This document shows, piece after piece, positions 26,601 through 35,983 of a stretch of 64,000 bases of DNA; within the stretch, counting starts at the first letter, position 1, and the number at the start of each line of letters is the position of its first letter. Source of the stretch: Colias croceus (taxonomy: Eukaryota; Arthropoda; Insecta; Lepidoptera; Pieridae). The stretch lies in assembly GCF_905220415.1 (NCBI RefSeq), contig NC_059539.1, positions 1,178,001 through 1,242,000 on the forward strand. Reading direction: 5' to 3'. Position numbers and translations under genes: made by a program. The notes beneath the pieces were generated by a model. It worked only from the letters and a program-made list of their open reading frames with translations, was not told the DNA's origin and did not search any database.

Positions 26601-29600
26601 CGCGAACCACGCAGGGGCCGCATAGGTGAGTCGCGTGCGAACGTAGGCCTTGTAAATGCACAGCTTCGTACGGAGAGGCAGGTGAGACGCCAGCATGGGG
26701 CGGAGTATGTTCCGCACGGCGCGCGTCTGGGCAACCATGTTCTTCACATGGGGCCGCATCGAGAGTGTCTTGTCAATGGTCACACCAAGGTACTTGGCCG
26801 TCGGTGACCATTCGACGTTCTCGCCCATGAGAGACACCGGGGGCGGCAGAAGGCGCGCCCGCCCGATGGAAATCGCCTGAGTTTTCCCCACGTTGACCTT
26901 GAGTCTCCAGTCCTCCAGCCATGAGGGAAGTGCATCCAGTGCTCGCTGCATCTTTACCGATGCATGCTTGGCGTTCAGCGAGGTGGTAATAAACGCAGCG
27001 TCGTCGGCATACAACGCTAGGATGGCTCCGCCAGCGACTGGAATGTCGTCCGTGTATCTGCTATAGCAGACGGGCTACAGGCAGCTTCCCTGGGGCACAC
27101 CGGCTCGGATGGGGCGCTCTGTGGACAGAGCATTTTCAACCGCCACTTGAAAACGTCTGTCTTGCAGGAAGGTGGCCACAGTCTTAACTACTCGACGCGG
27201 AGTAGTAGACGTGGACAGCTTGTAGATGAGTCCGGTGTGCCATACGCGGTCGAACGCTTTCTCCATATCGAGGAATACTGCAACCGATTGTTCTCGCTTG
27301 TTGTAGGCGGCAGCGAGGTGGTGCAGTACTCTCGCCACTTGTAGAGTGGTGGAGTGTTCGGCGCGGAAACCGAACTGTTCGTCGCGTGGCTGAAGGTGGG
27401 GCGTAATGTGCAGCAGCAGTAGCTTCTCGAAGACTTTCGAGGTTGACGACAGAAGGGTGATGGGACGGTAGCTCTCGGGTAGCAAGATATTTTTACCTTG
27501 TTTGGGAAGTAGGATGACTCGGCCGAGCTTCCACGGAGATGGAAAGTGCCCGGTACGGAGGATTCCGTTAAAGAGCCGCGTCAGCGTCGCGATGGCTCGC
27601 GGAGGAAAGTGACGCAGGGCTTCATTGGTGACTCGGTCCGGACCGGGGGCTTTGCGTAGTTTAGTTCGTCGAATCATCCTTTGGACTCGTCCAGGAGAGA
27701 ACACGACGGGGTCTTCTGTCGGTGGTATCGGCGGTTCGAAGTAATCCTTCACCTGTCGCTCGATGGTCTCTACGTGCTGCACATTCGCGGTCGGATTAGG
27801 CGTAAACTGCGTCTCCAGGAAGTCTGCAAAAATCTCCGCTCGGTCCTCGGCGCGGTAACGTGGGGTTCCGTCACCGGCCATGAGGGGTCTAATCGGAGGG
27901 GGCTTCCTTGAGAGCTGGCGGCAAAGGCGGTGCATGCCGGACCAGTCATCGCCGGCTCGCTCGATGGCTGTGTGCCAAGATTCGACTGCTACCGTTTCCA
28001 GTGCGTCCGAAATCTTGGCTGCCAGAGCGTTCAACCGCGTCTTCATGGTCGGGCATCGCAGATTTTGCCATAATCTTCGCAGCTTCCTCTTCTCCTCTAA
28101 CATCGCTTGTATGTAGGCGGGGAGCTGGGGTTTCTTGCGAGTGGATGCAGCGTCGAGTCTGGACTCGCGAAGCGCATTGGACAAGACTGCGCTGAAGTCC
28201 GTGGCGAGTCGGTCGACGTCTGCAGGGCTCTCGACTCTAAAGGACGGAGAATGTTCAGCCATGTGTTCGGCGAAGATTCTCCAGTCCTGGCGATGTTTCG
28301 GAGAAGGCAGTGATGTTGTCATCGGAGACAGTGTCAGCGTCATGAGGACGGCTTGGTGGTCGGAAATGAGGTGATCATCCAGGACGTCAAGCGACGGTGC
28401 GGCGACGAGGCCACGAGCAACTGCTATGTCGATGACGTCCGGAGTATGGGCTGCACAGTACGGGTAGTGCGTTGGGGCCTCTGGTCCTACCACTTCGTAG
28501 CCGTGGCGGTCTGCGTCGTCAAGGAGGCGTCTGCCGTCCGGGCTTACGGTGTTGGAGTTCCAGGCCGTGTGTTTCGCATTGAAGTCGCCAGCGAGGATCG
28601 TGGGCAGCGGCGAGTCCAGCAAGGTTCGGACATCAGCCACTGCGAGTCGATTCTGCGGCGGCTTGTAAAAAGCGAACACACGAGTGGGCTGGCGGTCTAC
28701 ACAGATTTCTACGCCGAGGGCGTACGACGACTGTAACTGAGGTACTGGAAGTAGTTGGTGAATGACATTCCGACGGACCAGGACTGCTAATCCCCTGTAA
28801 GCAGTCCCGATCGGCGAGGTGTGGTCCTCCCGATAGACATAGTATCCGGAAACCTTCAACTTGTCTACCGGTCGGAGGTGTGTTTCGTTAACCAGGCCGA
28901 TATCCACTTGACGTTGACAGAGCAAGGTTTTGAAGAGACGGGCTTTTTGCGCTGAGAGCCCGTCGGCGTTCCAAAATGCGATGCGGAGCTCAGACATAAG
29001 AGGCGCAGAGCTCCGCGATGCAGCCCAAGATCAGCGGTATTGGGTCACGCTGTTCTTGGATAGCCACCAGCACCTGATTAAGAGTGCTGATAACCTTAGT
29101 CAGTCTGGGGTCCAGCGGCATCACACGCTTCGCCTTCGTCCCCTGTATGGGGGCGGCGACCACGGAGGGCTTGGACTTCTTGCTACGCTGCGTAGGCTGC
29201 GGCGCAACTGGTGGTGCAGAGCGCGGCCTAGAGGTAGATGCTGCCGGCAGAGCAGTAGGCGGTGCAGTGGTTGGTGGTGCAGTGGCTGGCGCTGCCAAAA
29301 GTGGCGCCGTAGGCTGTGCTGCTGGCGGCCGCGTTTGGGTGCGTTTGCCACGCTTACGGCGGCGTTTAGTCGTCGGCCCTGGCTGGTTGGCGGCAGCCAT
29401 GAGCGAGCCAGGTGCATCGGCTTCAGTTGCGGGCACGCATCGATCGCGGGGTCATCCACGCAGGCCTTCACAGGCCTCGGGGTAACTGTTCGGGGCGACG
29501 GCTCCTTTCAGTGGTGGCAACGCCGCCTGCAACTACAGGCGGGGCACTGGGTGGGACCTAATGGTCCGAGGTGTCGTGTCCGGGAGGTGTCCTGCTGCAG

Positions 29601-32600
29601 TGCGATCGAGCCCGCGTGGTATCGCGGGCGATCTGCTAGCTGCTGCAGGGAGGAATGTCCGTGGGTGAAGCCACCCGCCACTTAGCGAGGTCGAGCCCGC
29701 CGGCAAAGTGCCGGGGGGCGCCCATCAGCCAGCGGCGAGGAAGCGGTCGTGTCCTAGGAGACTAGGTCACGTGGTAGGCCTCTTATGTCCGGCGGTCTCC
29801 GATGGTATGGCGCGATGCCCTGCAAATGCTGGGATCGCGCTCCGTCGGCGCGCGCGAACATAGAGGAACTCAGGCGACGAACGAAGTCGTCCAGGCTCTC
29901 CATGCGCAGGTCCCTGGAGATGACCTGATTCCGTACGAAGCGTGGTGCTCCGGAGATGGTGCGGAGCGCTAGCGACTGCTGCGCTCGCAGCGACTTGCGG
30001 TCCGTCTCGCTGGTCAGCGCGAACCACGCAGGGGCCGCATAGGTGAGTCGCGTGCGAACGTAGGCCTTGTAAATGCACAGCTTCGTACGGAGAGGCAGGT
30101 GAGACGCCAGCATGGGGCGGAGTATGTTCCGCACGGCGCGCGTCTGGGCAACCACGTTCTTCACATGGGGCCGCATCGAGAGTGTCTTGTCAATGGTCAC
30201 ACCAAGGTACTTGGCCGTCGGTGACCATTCGACGTTCTCGCCCATGAGAGACACCGGGGGCGGCAGAAGGCGCGCCCGCCCGATGGAAATCGCCTGAGTT
30301 TTCCCCACGTTGACCTTGAGTCTCCAGTCCTCCAGCCATGAGGGAAGTGCATCCAGTGCTCGCTGCATCTTTACCGATGCATGCTTGGCGTTCAGCGAGG
30401 TGGTAATAAACGCAGCGTCGTCGGCATACAACGCTAGGATGGCTCCGCCAGCGACTGGAATGTCGTCCGTGTATCTGCTATAGCAGACGGGCGACAGGCA
30501 GCTTCCCTGGGGCACACCGGCTCGGATGGGGCGCTCTGTGGACAGAGCATTTTCAACCGCCACTTGAAAACGTCTGTCTTGCAGGAAGGTGGCCACAGTC
30601 TTAACTACTCGACGCGGAGTAGTAGACGTGGACAGCTTGTAGATGAGTCCGGTGTGCCATACGCGGTCGAACGCTTTCTCCATATCGAGGAATACTGCAA
30701 CCGATTGTTCTCGCTTGTTGTAGGCGGCAGCGAGGTGGTGCAGTACTCTCGCCACTTGTAGAGTGGTGGAGTGTTCGGCGCGGAAACCGAACTGTTCGTC
30801 GCGTGGCTGAAGGTGGGGCGTAATGTGCAGCAGCAGTAGCTTCTCGAAGACTTTCGAGGTTGACGACAGAAGGGTGATGGGACGGTAGCTCTCGGGTAGC
30901 AAGATATTTTTACCTTGTTTGGGAAGTAGGATGACTCGGCCGAGCTTCCACGGAGATGGAAAGTGCCCGGTACGGAGGATTCCGTTAAAGAGCCGCGTCA
31001 GCGTCGCGATGGCTCGCGGAGGAAGGTGACGCAGGGCTTCATTGGTGACTCGGTCCGGACCGGGGGCTTTGCGTAGTTTAGTTCGTCGAATCATCCTTTG
31101 GACTCGTCCAGGAGAGAACACGACGGGGTCTTCTGTCGGTGGTATCGGCGGTTCGAAGTAATCCTTCACCTGTCGCTCGATGGTCTCTACGTGCTGCACA
31201 TTCGCGGTCGGATTAGGCGTAAACTGCGTCTCCAGGAAGTCTGCAAAAATCTCCGCTCGGTCCTCGGCGCGGTAACGTGGGGTTCCGTCACCGGCCATGA
31301 GGGGTCTAATCGGAGGGGGCTTCCTTGAGAGCTGGCGGCAAAGGCGGTGCATGCCGGACCAGTCATCGCCGGCTCGCTCGATGGCGGTGTGCCAAGATTC
31401 GACTGCTACCGTTTCCAGTGCGTCCGAAATCTTGGCTGCCAGAGCGTTCAACCGCGTCTTCATGGTCGGGCATCGCAGATTTTGCCATAATCTTCGCAGC
31501 TTCCTCTTCTCCTCTAACATCGCTTGTATGTAGGCAGGGAGCTGGGGTTTCTTGCGAGTGGATGCAGCGTCGAGTCTGGACTCGCGAAGCGCATTGGACA
31601 AGACTGCGCTGAAGTCCGTGGCGAGTCGGTCGACGTCTGCAGGGCTCTCGACTCTAAAGGACGGAGAATGTTCAGCCATGTGTTCGGCGAAGATTCTCCA
31701 GTCCTGGCGATGTTTCGGAGAAGGCAGTGATGTTGTCATCGGAGACAGTGTCAGCGTCATGAGGACGGCTTGGTGGTCGGAAATGAGGTGATCATCCAGG
31801 ACGTCAAGCGACGGTGCGGCGACGAGGCCACGAGCAACTGCTATGTCGATGACGTCCGGAGTATGGGCTGCACAGTACGGGTAGTGCGTTGGGGCCTCTG
31901 GTCCTACCACTTCGTAGCCGTGGCGGTCTGCGTCGTCAAGGAGGCGTCTGCCGTCCGGGCTTACGGTGTTGGAGTTCCAGGCCGTGTGTTTCGCATTGAA
32001 GTCGCCAGCGAGGATCGTGGGCAGCGGCGAGTCCAGCAAGGTTCGGACATCAGCCACTGCGAGTCGATTCTGCGGCGGCTTGTAAAAAGCGAACACACGA
32101 GTGGGCTGGCGGTCTACACAGATTTCTACGCCGAGGGCGTACGACGACTGTAACTGAGGTACTGGAAGTAGTTGGTGAATGACATTCCGACGGACCAGGA
32201 CTGCTAATCCCCTATAAGCAGTCCCGATCGGCGAGGTGTGGTCCTCCCGATAGACATAGTATCCGGAAACCTTCAACTTGTCTACCGGTCGGAGGTGTGT
32301 TTCGTTAACCAGGCCGATATCCACTTGACGTTGACAGAGCAAGGTTTTGAAGAGACGGGCTTTTTGCGCTGAGAGCCCGTCGGCGTTCCAAAATGCGATG
32401 CGGAGCTCAGACATAAGAGGCGCAGAGCTCCGCGATGCAGCCCAAGATCAGCGGTATTGGGTCACGCTGTTCTTGGATAGCCACCAGCACCTGATTAAGA
32501 GTGCTGATAACCTTAGTCAGTCTGGGGTCCAGCGGCATCACACGCTTCGCCTTCGTCCCCTGTATGGGGGCGGCGACCACGGAGGGCTTGGACTTCTTGC

Positions 32601-35261
32601 TACGCTGCGTAGGCTGCGGCGCAACTGGTGGTGCAGAGCGCGGCCTAGAGGTAGATGCTGCCGGCAGAGCAGTAGGCGGTGCAGTGGTTGGTGGTGCAGT
32701 GGCTGGCGCTGCCAAAAGTGGCGCCGTAGGCTGTGCTGCTGGCGGCCGCGTTTGGGTGCGTTTGCCACGCTTACGGCGGCGTTTAGTCGTCGGCCCTGGC
32801 TGGTTGGCGGCAGCCATGAGCGAGCCAGGTGCATCGGCTTCAGTTGCGGGCACGCGCGCACTTGTAGCAGTGCGCGCGACGGTGCCCGCTCGGCGGTTGC
32901 GCGTCTCCTTCCGGAATATCGGACAGGTCGCGTTATTTGCCGTATGGGCGCCGCCGCAGTTGGCGCACGTTGGTGGTTCCTCGCGCGGACGCTGGCATTC
33001 CTTTGCAGAGTGGTTCTCACCGCAACGCACACAGGCTATTGGCCGGTGGCAGTTTTGGGAGGAATGCCTAAATTGCTGGCATCGATGGCATTGCGCTGGC
33101 CCCTTTCTGCCGCGCCATGCCTCAATTGTGATCCCAGGCATACAGAGCAGTTCGCTCACCTCATAAATGCCTGGGATGAGGTCCGGAGTCCGCTGCAGTT
33201 GCGCGAACATCAGACAGCCCGGCCTACCTGGACGAGCGGGGATTGCACGCACGTGTTCCGGAGTAAACCCGAGCTCGCGCAGCTCTGTCTCCACTAGTGC
33301 CGGTTCTGTGTTAGCCGGCAGACCACGGATCGCTACTTTCACGCTTCTCTCAGCGGGCAGCGAGTAGCAGAACCAAGAGATTCCGGTGTTGCTCTCCAGC
33401 TGCGTAAGATAGCGCTGGATGAGTCGGAACTCCTGGTCTGTCTTTGGTATAAAACGGACACCCTTGCCAAATGGACGTCCGTTAGGAGTGTGCCCAAGGA
33501 CCTTTTTTAGCTCCCTAAAGTGGGTCGGCCAGTCGGGCAGTGTCTCCACTATGAGAGGGGGGTAGCGGTTGGGCTGTTTGGTAGGTGGCGCGGCGCTTGC
33601 AGTGCCGGCAGCAGCAGAGGGGGAGGCAGAGGCTGCAGTGACGGTCGCAGTCGTATTAATGTTAGCGTTAGTCGCGGCGGGAGCGACGGCAGCGGAGCAG
33701 GTGGAGGGTGAGAGCGCTGGGGATTTTTGGGACGCGGCCATGCTCGCGTATGTCGGGCCGGTTGTCCCAATCTCCATAGGAGAGCCCGATGACATCGTCG
33801 GCATGTTCAGAGGAGGAGGCGGGGACGCTGTGAGAGTTTTCTCTCCTACTCTATGGGGAGGGGAGGGAAAGCGTCCCACAGGAATACCCGGTAAGGGGGC
33901 TGGGAAGCGCGGAGTACGTGGCAGTGGTGCCTGTGCGGCGCGCTTCAAAGTGCCCGGCGTTAGTGTGGCGGCGCTAGCCGGGGCCTGTTGACGACTCGGT
34001 GTGAGTGAGCGAGTAATTGAGGATACGGATTCGGTGGATTGGGCCGGCGATAACGTCAGTGGACTCGCCAGGAATGATTCATCGCCGGCTCCTGACTGAG
34101 GTTCCGACACCAACACAGGACGCCGGCCAGCTGCTGTTGAGCGGGCCACAATTGCGGCCTGGCCGGATGCGGCAATGGCGTCCAGGCCCATTTCAAGTGC
34201 GGCAACCGACCGACTATAGACCCTGCGGCCCAGTGCGCGCGGACGGGTCGCGCGTCGCTGCGGCAGCGGCGGCACGCTCGGCGGCGGCATGATTGCAGGA
34301 TGTATTTATTTACATCTGGCCGCAATAAAAATTTTAATAACTCAGAAATAAACAAGTTATTTATGAATTATCAAATTATTCAATTAATTAATTGATTTTA
34401 ATTAATCAATTAATTAATTATTTATTGATCAGCGAGCAGAACGCTGAGAACGAGACCAAACGACCAAGAACAAAGAACCAACAAATTCCTGAAAAGCAAA
34501 GGCCACTACTACACCGCGGGCACGCATAAAATCAATTTTACTTGTGTAATAAAAAAAAAAACTTCGCTAGTGCGATCTACGTCCGTACAATATACAAGTA
34601 GCGCCATCTAGTGATGCGCTTATCTCAGGAACTACTTGACCAATTTCAATGTTTCATTGTTGGATATGTAAGAGATGGGGTGGGCCAATTGCGAACGTGG
34701 GGCTTACCGCTAGTCGCAAATATGCAAAATTCTCTGTTAACTTTGTTTTTAGTTTTTACTTTTCATATTAAGGCTTATAAGCAGCTGTACATCGATTGTT
34801 TTACATAAAAATAACCAAAAAATATAGGACATGATGGACAACTAATAAAAAATGAGCACTGCACGCACTATAATAATTCATTACATTGAAAAACGCTAGT
34901 AGTTGCGCCATTTGACAATTTTATTAATGACTTCATAATTCTTATACTAACTATAACCGCTCATATTTCAACGGTTAAAAGCTATTGTTAACGTTAGATA
35001 ACTGACAGAATTTAAATACAAAATAAGATGTCATTTGACTTGCGATTTTGATAACTATTCTAAAAAAGGGTGGTGCAAGCCATTCACTGTAAAATTCACC
35101 AATACTGTTAAATTTGACATTAATCTTAACTATACCAAAAATATGGTCAAACCAAGCCTTAATAAATTGACAAGTATCATTTATTATGGATTATTTGGTT
35201 CCAGGTGATCGCGTTCTACGAGGAGCGGCTGACGTGGCACAACCCGTCGGAGTCGGAATGA
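20511..35261 (+). CDS. HP1: Heterochromatin protein 1 (HP1), five exons, complete CDS
   Basis: Coding exons 20511-20606, 22410-22535, 23410-23590, 25143-25249 and 35205-35261 (stop included) join in one frame to give 188 residues, the usual size of small insect HP1 proteins. All introns are GT/AG. Residues 17-66 are the chromodomain, which in this family binds methylated H3K9; aromatic-cage residues are visible as Y18 (EEEYVVEKV) and W39/Y42 (LKWKGY). Residues 75-122 are a Lys/Arg/Ser/Asp-rich hinge with a KKRPRE stretch that could serve as nuclear localisation and nucleic-acid contact. Residues about 124-188 are the chromoshadow domain (FDRGLKAEKI, VANVKCP, FYEERLTWH), which dimerises and binds PxVxL partners. 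The protein is expected to act in nuclear heterochromatin. Intron 4 is almost 10 kb because it carries retrotransposons. Family assignment is sure; orthology to a particular HP1 paralogue (a, b or c) is not. Confidence 0.96.
22410..22535 (+). CDS. HP1: HP1 exon 2 (chromodomain core)
   Basis: The acceptor TTATCAG precedes GTACAATAC. The exon encodes VQYLLKWKGY..STWEPEENL and the closing helix up to KEKEKE, in phase 0 at both ends. It contains cage residues W39 and Y42. Confidence 0.95.
22670..22740. repeat. AT palindromes in HP1 intron 2
   Basis: ATAGATTATAATTATAATAT repeated twice with TTATTTATAATTTATA; self-complementary low-complexity DNA. Confidence 0.7.
23008..23187. mobile_element. MITE, 180 bp, in HP1 intron 2
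   Basis: Inverted ends TAAGAGCTAGCGCACAC with about 26 bp of pairing, and internal CTCCGC/TTTGTC repeats. The target duplication could not be defined. Confidence 0.65.
23410..23590 (+). CDS. HP1: HP1 exon 3 (hinge and start of chromoshadow domain)
   Basis: The acceptor CTTACAG is followed by 181 nt coding for a charged hinge with serine clusters, then SGFDRGLKAEKII, which opens the chromoshadow domain. It leaves one G to be completed by exon 4. Confidence 0.95.
24514..25092 (+). mobile_element. 579-bp non-autonomous DNA element carrying a MADF-domain remnant
   Basis: The ends are inverted repeats of about 29 bp (GCGTATAAATTAAGCGCGGC core) flanked by AGT on both sides (24511-24513 and 25093-25095). 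The interior near the ends is very rich in CGCGCG. PIF/Harbinger transposons carry a MADF/Myb-like protein and make 3-bp duplications, which fits. It is in HP1 intron 3, about 50 bp before exon 4. Confidence 0.7.
24757..24915 (+). pseudogene. MADF-domain fragment
   Basis: An ATG opens 52 codons (MDNEKCRLLIQLYGANEFLW.. NDAWVEISKKIDIP), then a TAG. The spacing of the conserved tryptophans (FLW, AWVEI) and YHNKSLRNDAW matches the MADF DNA-binding domain found in Adf-1-like and Harbinger-associated proteins. The domain is cut short. Confidence 0.65.
25143..25249 (+). CDS. HP1: HP1 exon 4 (chromoshadow domain)
   Basis: The acceptor ATTCCAG is followed by 107 nt coding for GASDATGELMFLIKW and LVPAKVANVKCPQQ. 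It lies only about 50 bp downstream of the 579-bp MADF-bearing element that sits in intron 3. Confidence 0.95.
25269..25600 (-). mobile_element. Two adjoining Helitron-like repeat pieces in HP1 intron 4
   Basis: First piece CTAGCGGTCCGCCCCGGC (25269 on), second piece GCTAGCCCGCGGCTTTGCCC to TATGTAGTGA (25427-25600). Both start just downstream of HP1 exon 4. Confidence 0.6.
26337..28997 (-). pseudogene. ORF2 of copy 1, broken by a nonsense codon
   Basis: Colinear with the intact ORF2 but with one stop: TAG at 27077-27075 replaces the serine codon at residue 641, just after the VPQGSCL motif and before the catalytic LYADD box. Upstream 640 codons and downstream 225 codons are otherwise open. 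The catalytic aspartates would not be made, so the copy should be inactive. The same site reads TCG in copy 2 (30494-30492). Confidence 0.92.
28990..29438 (-). pseudogene. C-terminal remnant of ORF1 in copy 1
   Basis: The last ~148 residues of ORF1 (ATEADAPGSLMAAANQ to LILGCIAELCASYV) are kept and identical in sequence to copy 2. The three zinc knuckles are missing because of 5' truncation. Confidence 0.88.
29429..29440. repeat. Target-site duplication, left copy (12 bp)
   Basis: GCGGGCACGCAT is identical to 34516-34527. It flanks copy 2 exactly and spans the boundary between truncated copy 1 and the old intron flank (last AT). Confidence 0.8.
29754..32414 (-). CDS. ORF2 (endonuclease and reverse transcriptase), intact copy
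   Basis: 886 residues, ATG at 32414 overlapping the end of ORF1. Residues about 5-220 are the apurinic-like endonuclease (AFWNADGL, NETHL, GDFNAKHTAWNS, SDHQAV). Residues about 450-720 are the reverse transcriptase: KAPGPDRVTNEAL, SSTSKVFEKL, EQFGFRAEHST, FLDMEKAFDRVWH, RAGVPQGSC, the catalytic box LYADD (Y663-D666) and YLGVTIDK. The C-terminal end has the usual helical tail. No RNase H or CCHC domain is evident after the RT. No stop or frameshift is present, so the protein may be functional. Confidence 0.93.
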   Translation of the reverse strand: MSELRIAFWNADGLSAQKARLFKTLLCQRQVDIGLVNETHLRPVDKLKVSGYYVYREDHTSPIGTAYRGLAVLVRRNVIHQLLPVPQLQSSYALGVEICVDRQPTRVFAFYKPPQNRLAVADVRTLLDSPLPTILAGDFNAKHTAWNSNTVSPDGRRLLDDADRHGYEVVGPEAPTHYPYCAAHTPDVIDIAVARGLVAAPSLDVLDDHLISDHQAVLMTLTLSPMTTSLPSPKHRQDWRIFAEHMAEHSPSFRVESPADVDRLATDFSAVLSNALRESRLDAASTRKKPQLPAYIQAMLEEKRKLRRLWQNLRCPTMKTRLNALAAKISDALETVAVESWHTAIERAGDDWSGMHRLCRQLSRKPPPIRPLMAGDGTPRYRAEDRAEIFADFLETQFTPNPTANVQHVETIERQVKDYFEPPIPPTEDPVVFSPGRVQRMIRRTKLRKAPGPDRVTNEALRHLPPRAIATLTRLFNGILRTGHFPSPWKLGRVILLPKQGKNILLPESYRPITLLSSTSKVFEKLLLLHITPHLQPRDEQFGFRAEHSTTLQVARVLHHLAAAYNKREQSVAVFLDMEKAFDRVWHTGLIYKLSTSTTPRRVVKTVATFLQDRRFQVAVENALSTERPIRAGVPQGSCLSPVCYSRYTDDIPVAGGAILALYADDAAFITTSLNAKHASVKMQRALDALPSWLEDWRLKVNVGKTQAISIGRARLLPPPVSLMGENVEWSPTAKYLGVTIDKTLSMRPHVKNVVAQTRAVRNILRPMLASHLPLRTKLCIYKAYVRTRLTYAAPAWFALTSETDRKSLRAQQSLALRTISGAPRFVRNQVISRDLRMESLDDFVRRLSSSMFARADGARSQHLQGIAPYHRRPPDIRGLPRDLVS
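32407..34290 (-). CDS. ORF1 (Gag-like nucleic-acid-binding protein) of Jockey-like element
   Basis: 627 residues. The N-terminal half is low-complexity and rich in Pro, Ala, Ser and Thr. The middle (roughly residues 240-395) has the fold-like stretch associated with Jockey-clade zinc fingers (YPPLIVETLPDW, VAIRGLPANTE, MFAQLQRTPDL). Three zinc knuckles follow at about 401-456 (CHRC..CH..C, CVRCGENHSAKEC, CANCGGAHTANNATC). The tail is basic (KRRRKRGKR). It should package the element RNA. It ends in TATGTCTGA and overlaps the ORF2 start by 8 nt (ATGTCTGA), which suggests coupled translation. Confidence 0.9.
   Translation of the reverse strand: MPPPSVPPLPQRRATRPRALGRRVYSRSVAALEMGLDAIAASGQAAIVARSTAAGRRPVLVSEPQSGAGDESFLASPLTLSPAQSTESVSSITRSLTPSRQQAPASAATLTPGTLKRAAQAPLPRTPRFPAPLPGIPVGRFPSPPHRVGEKTLTASPPPPLNMPTMSSGSPMEIGTTGPTYASMAASQKSPALSPSTCSAAVAPAATNANINTTATVTAASASPSAAAGTASAAPPTKQPNRYPPLIVETLPDWPTHFRELKKVLGHTPNGRPFGKGVRFIPKTDQEFRLIQRYLTQLESNTGISWFCYSLPAERSVKVAIRGLPANTEPALVETELRELGFTPEHVRAIPARPGRPGCLMFAQLQRTPDLIPGIYEVSELLCMPGITIEAWRGRKGPAQCHRCQQFRHSSQNCHRPIACVRCGENHSAKECQRPREEPPTCANCGGAHTANNATCPIFRKETRNRRAGTVARTATSARVPATEADAPGSLMAAANQPGPTTKRRRKRGKRTQTRPPAAQPTAPLLAAPATAPPTTAPPTALPAASTSRPRSAPPVAPQPTQRSKKSKPSVVAAPIQGTKAKRVMPLDPRLTKVISTLNQVLVAIQEQRDPIPLILGCIAELCASYV
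34516..34527. repeat. Target-site duplication, right copy (12 bp)
   Basis: GCGGGCACGCAT, the partner of 29429-29440. Bases outside the 12-mer differ on both sides, which sets the element limits at 29441 and 34515. Confidence 0.8.
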
Positions 35262-35498
35262 CTGACGGCCCGGGCCTGTTGAAGCCTCCAACATGCCGAA
35301 CTGTGTTGTGTGTCCTTAGTGATAGTGGTAGTGCGGTGACATGGTCAAGTTTTTAGTGTTAAAATGACTTATATTAGTGAATACTGTAATGTGGAAGATT
35401 ATGCTTCTATATGGTAAATATTATTTTTATGATATCTTTAATTTAGTTGTAGCAATTCTACTTAAATCCTCAGTGGATCTGTCTCAGTCATGAATAAA
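35205..35498 (+). CDS. HP1: HP1 exon 5 with stop and 3' UTR
   Basis: The acceptor GGTTCCAG is followed by VIAFYEERLTWHNPSESE and TGA at 35259-35261. The tryptophan in RLTWH is the residue used by HP1 dimers to hold PxVxL peptides. The 3' UTR runs on to a poly(A) signal AATAAA at 35493-35498, followed by a T-rich stretch. A second AATAAA occurs near 36070, so a longer 3' UTR is possible. Confidence 0.9.
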
Positions 35499-35983
35499 AC
35501 TTTTTTTTTGTGCTTATCGTTCAATTAATCTATGGTCACCAAAGGTTGTAAATTCTTTCGATTTTATTTATATGACTTCCTTACTTTATAGATGTGTATC
35601 TGTTAAACTCCAGGCACAAACATGTTTGTTGTGTTCCATAATGAATTGATAGGATAGAAAATTTAAATGTGTTTGTCTAGAACAAATAATGAAATTTTAA
35701 ATGTATATATTTGTGGACGTAATTCCAATTACCACTTAATACTATTTTAGTTAGTTGTTGTATTGTGTTGATCTATAATAATTTTATATAAAATCCGTTT
35801 GTTTGAATCTTGAGGATATTTTAATTTATTCTCTTTAAAAAAATCTAATAAAAGAGTTACTACTTTAGAAGTTTTGAATTTTCTTTTAAATAGATTTTTA
35901 ATGTATAAAAATTTAACCATGCCACCTGTGGAAGCTATCCAGTATCAACATATTATGCTTAACACTTTAATGTATTTACCTTT

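Larger units (their letters stand above)
26024..29438 (-). mobile_element. 5'-truncated Jockey-like retrotransposon (copy 1)
   Basis: This copy matches copy 2 at a constant offset of 3417 bp, with only about ten substitutions seen by eye. It begins inside ORF1 (5' end at 29438) and ends at the same 3' terminus. Copy 2 sits directly at its 5' end; removing copy 2 and one target repeat leaves intron sequence joined straight to the truncated 5' end. It is therefore read as the older, 5'-truncated insertion, typical of target-primed reverse transcription. Confidence 0.87.
29441..34515 (-). mobile_element. Full-length Jockey-like non-LTR retrotransposon, 5075 bp (copy 2)
   Basis: The element runs on the minus strand from 34515 (5' end) to 29441 (3' end). 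It has a ~225-bp AT-rich 5' UTR, ORF1, ORF2 and a ~310-bp 3' UTR without a poly(A) tail, ending in GCGATCG. A perfect 12-bp direct repeat, GCGGGCACGCAT, lies at 29429-29440 and 34516-34527 and is read as its target-site duplication. Both ORFs are open, so the copy looks structurally intact and young. It sits in HP1 intron 4 in antisense direction to HP1. Clade assignment rests on the ORF1 zinc knuckles plus an apurinic-type endonuclease and RT; it is established-family reasoning and not a database hit. Confidence 0.88.

Noticed and set aside
28930..29685. Long plus-strand open frames (up to 316 aa) opposite the Jockey-like ORFs
   Set aside because: They are antisense shadows of ORF1/ORF2 in GC-rich sequence; their translations have no domain and repeat between the two copies for that reason only.
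26337..32414. Two host genes encoding related enzymes
   Set aside because: Endonuclease/RT domains, zinc-knuckle ORF1, 5' truncation and a target-site duplication show retrotransposons.
26024..34527. Telomere-type target-specific insertion
   Set aside because: No TTAGG repeats occur at either border; the target is intron DNA and the older copy.
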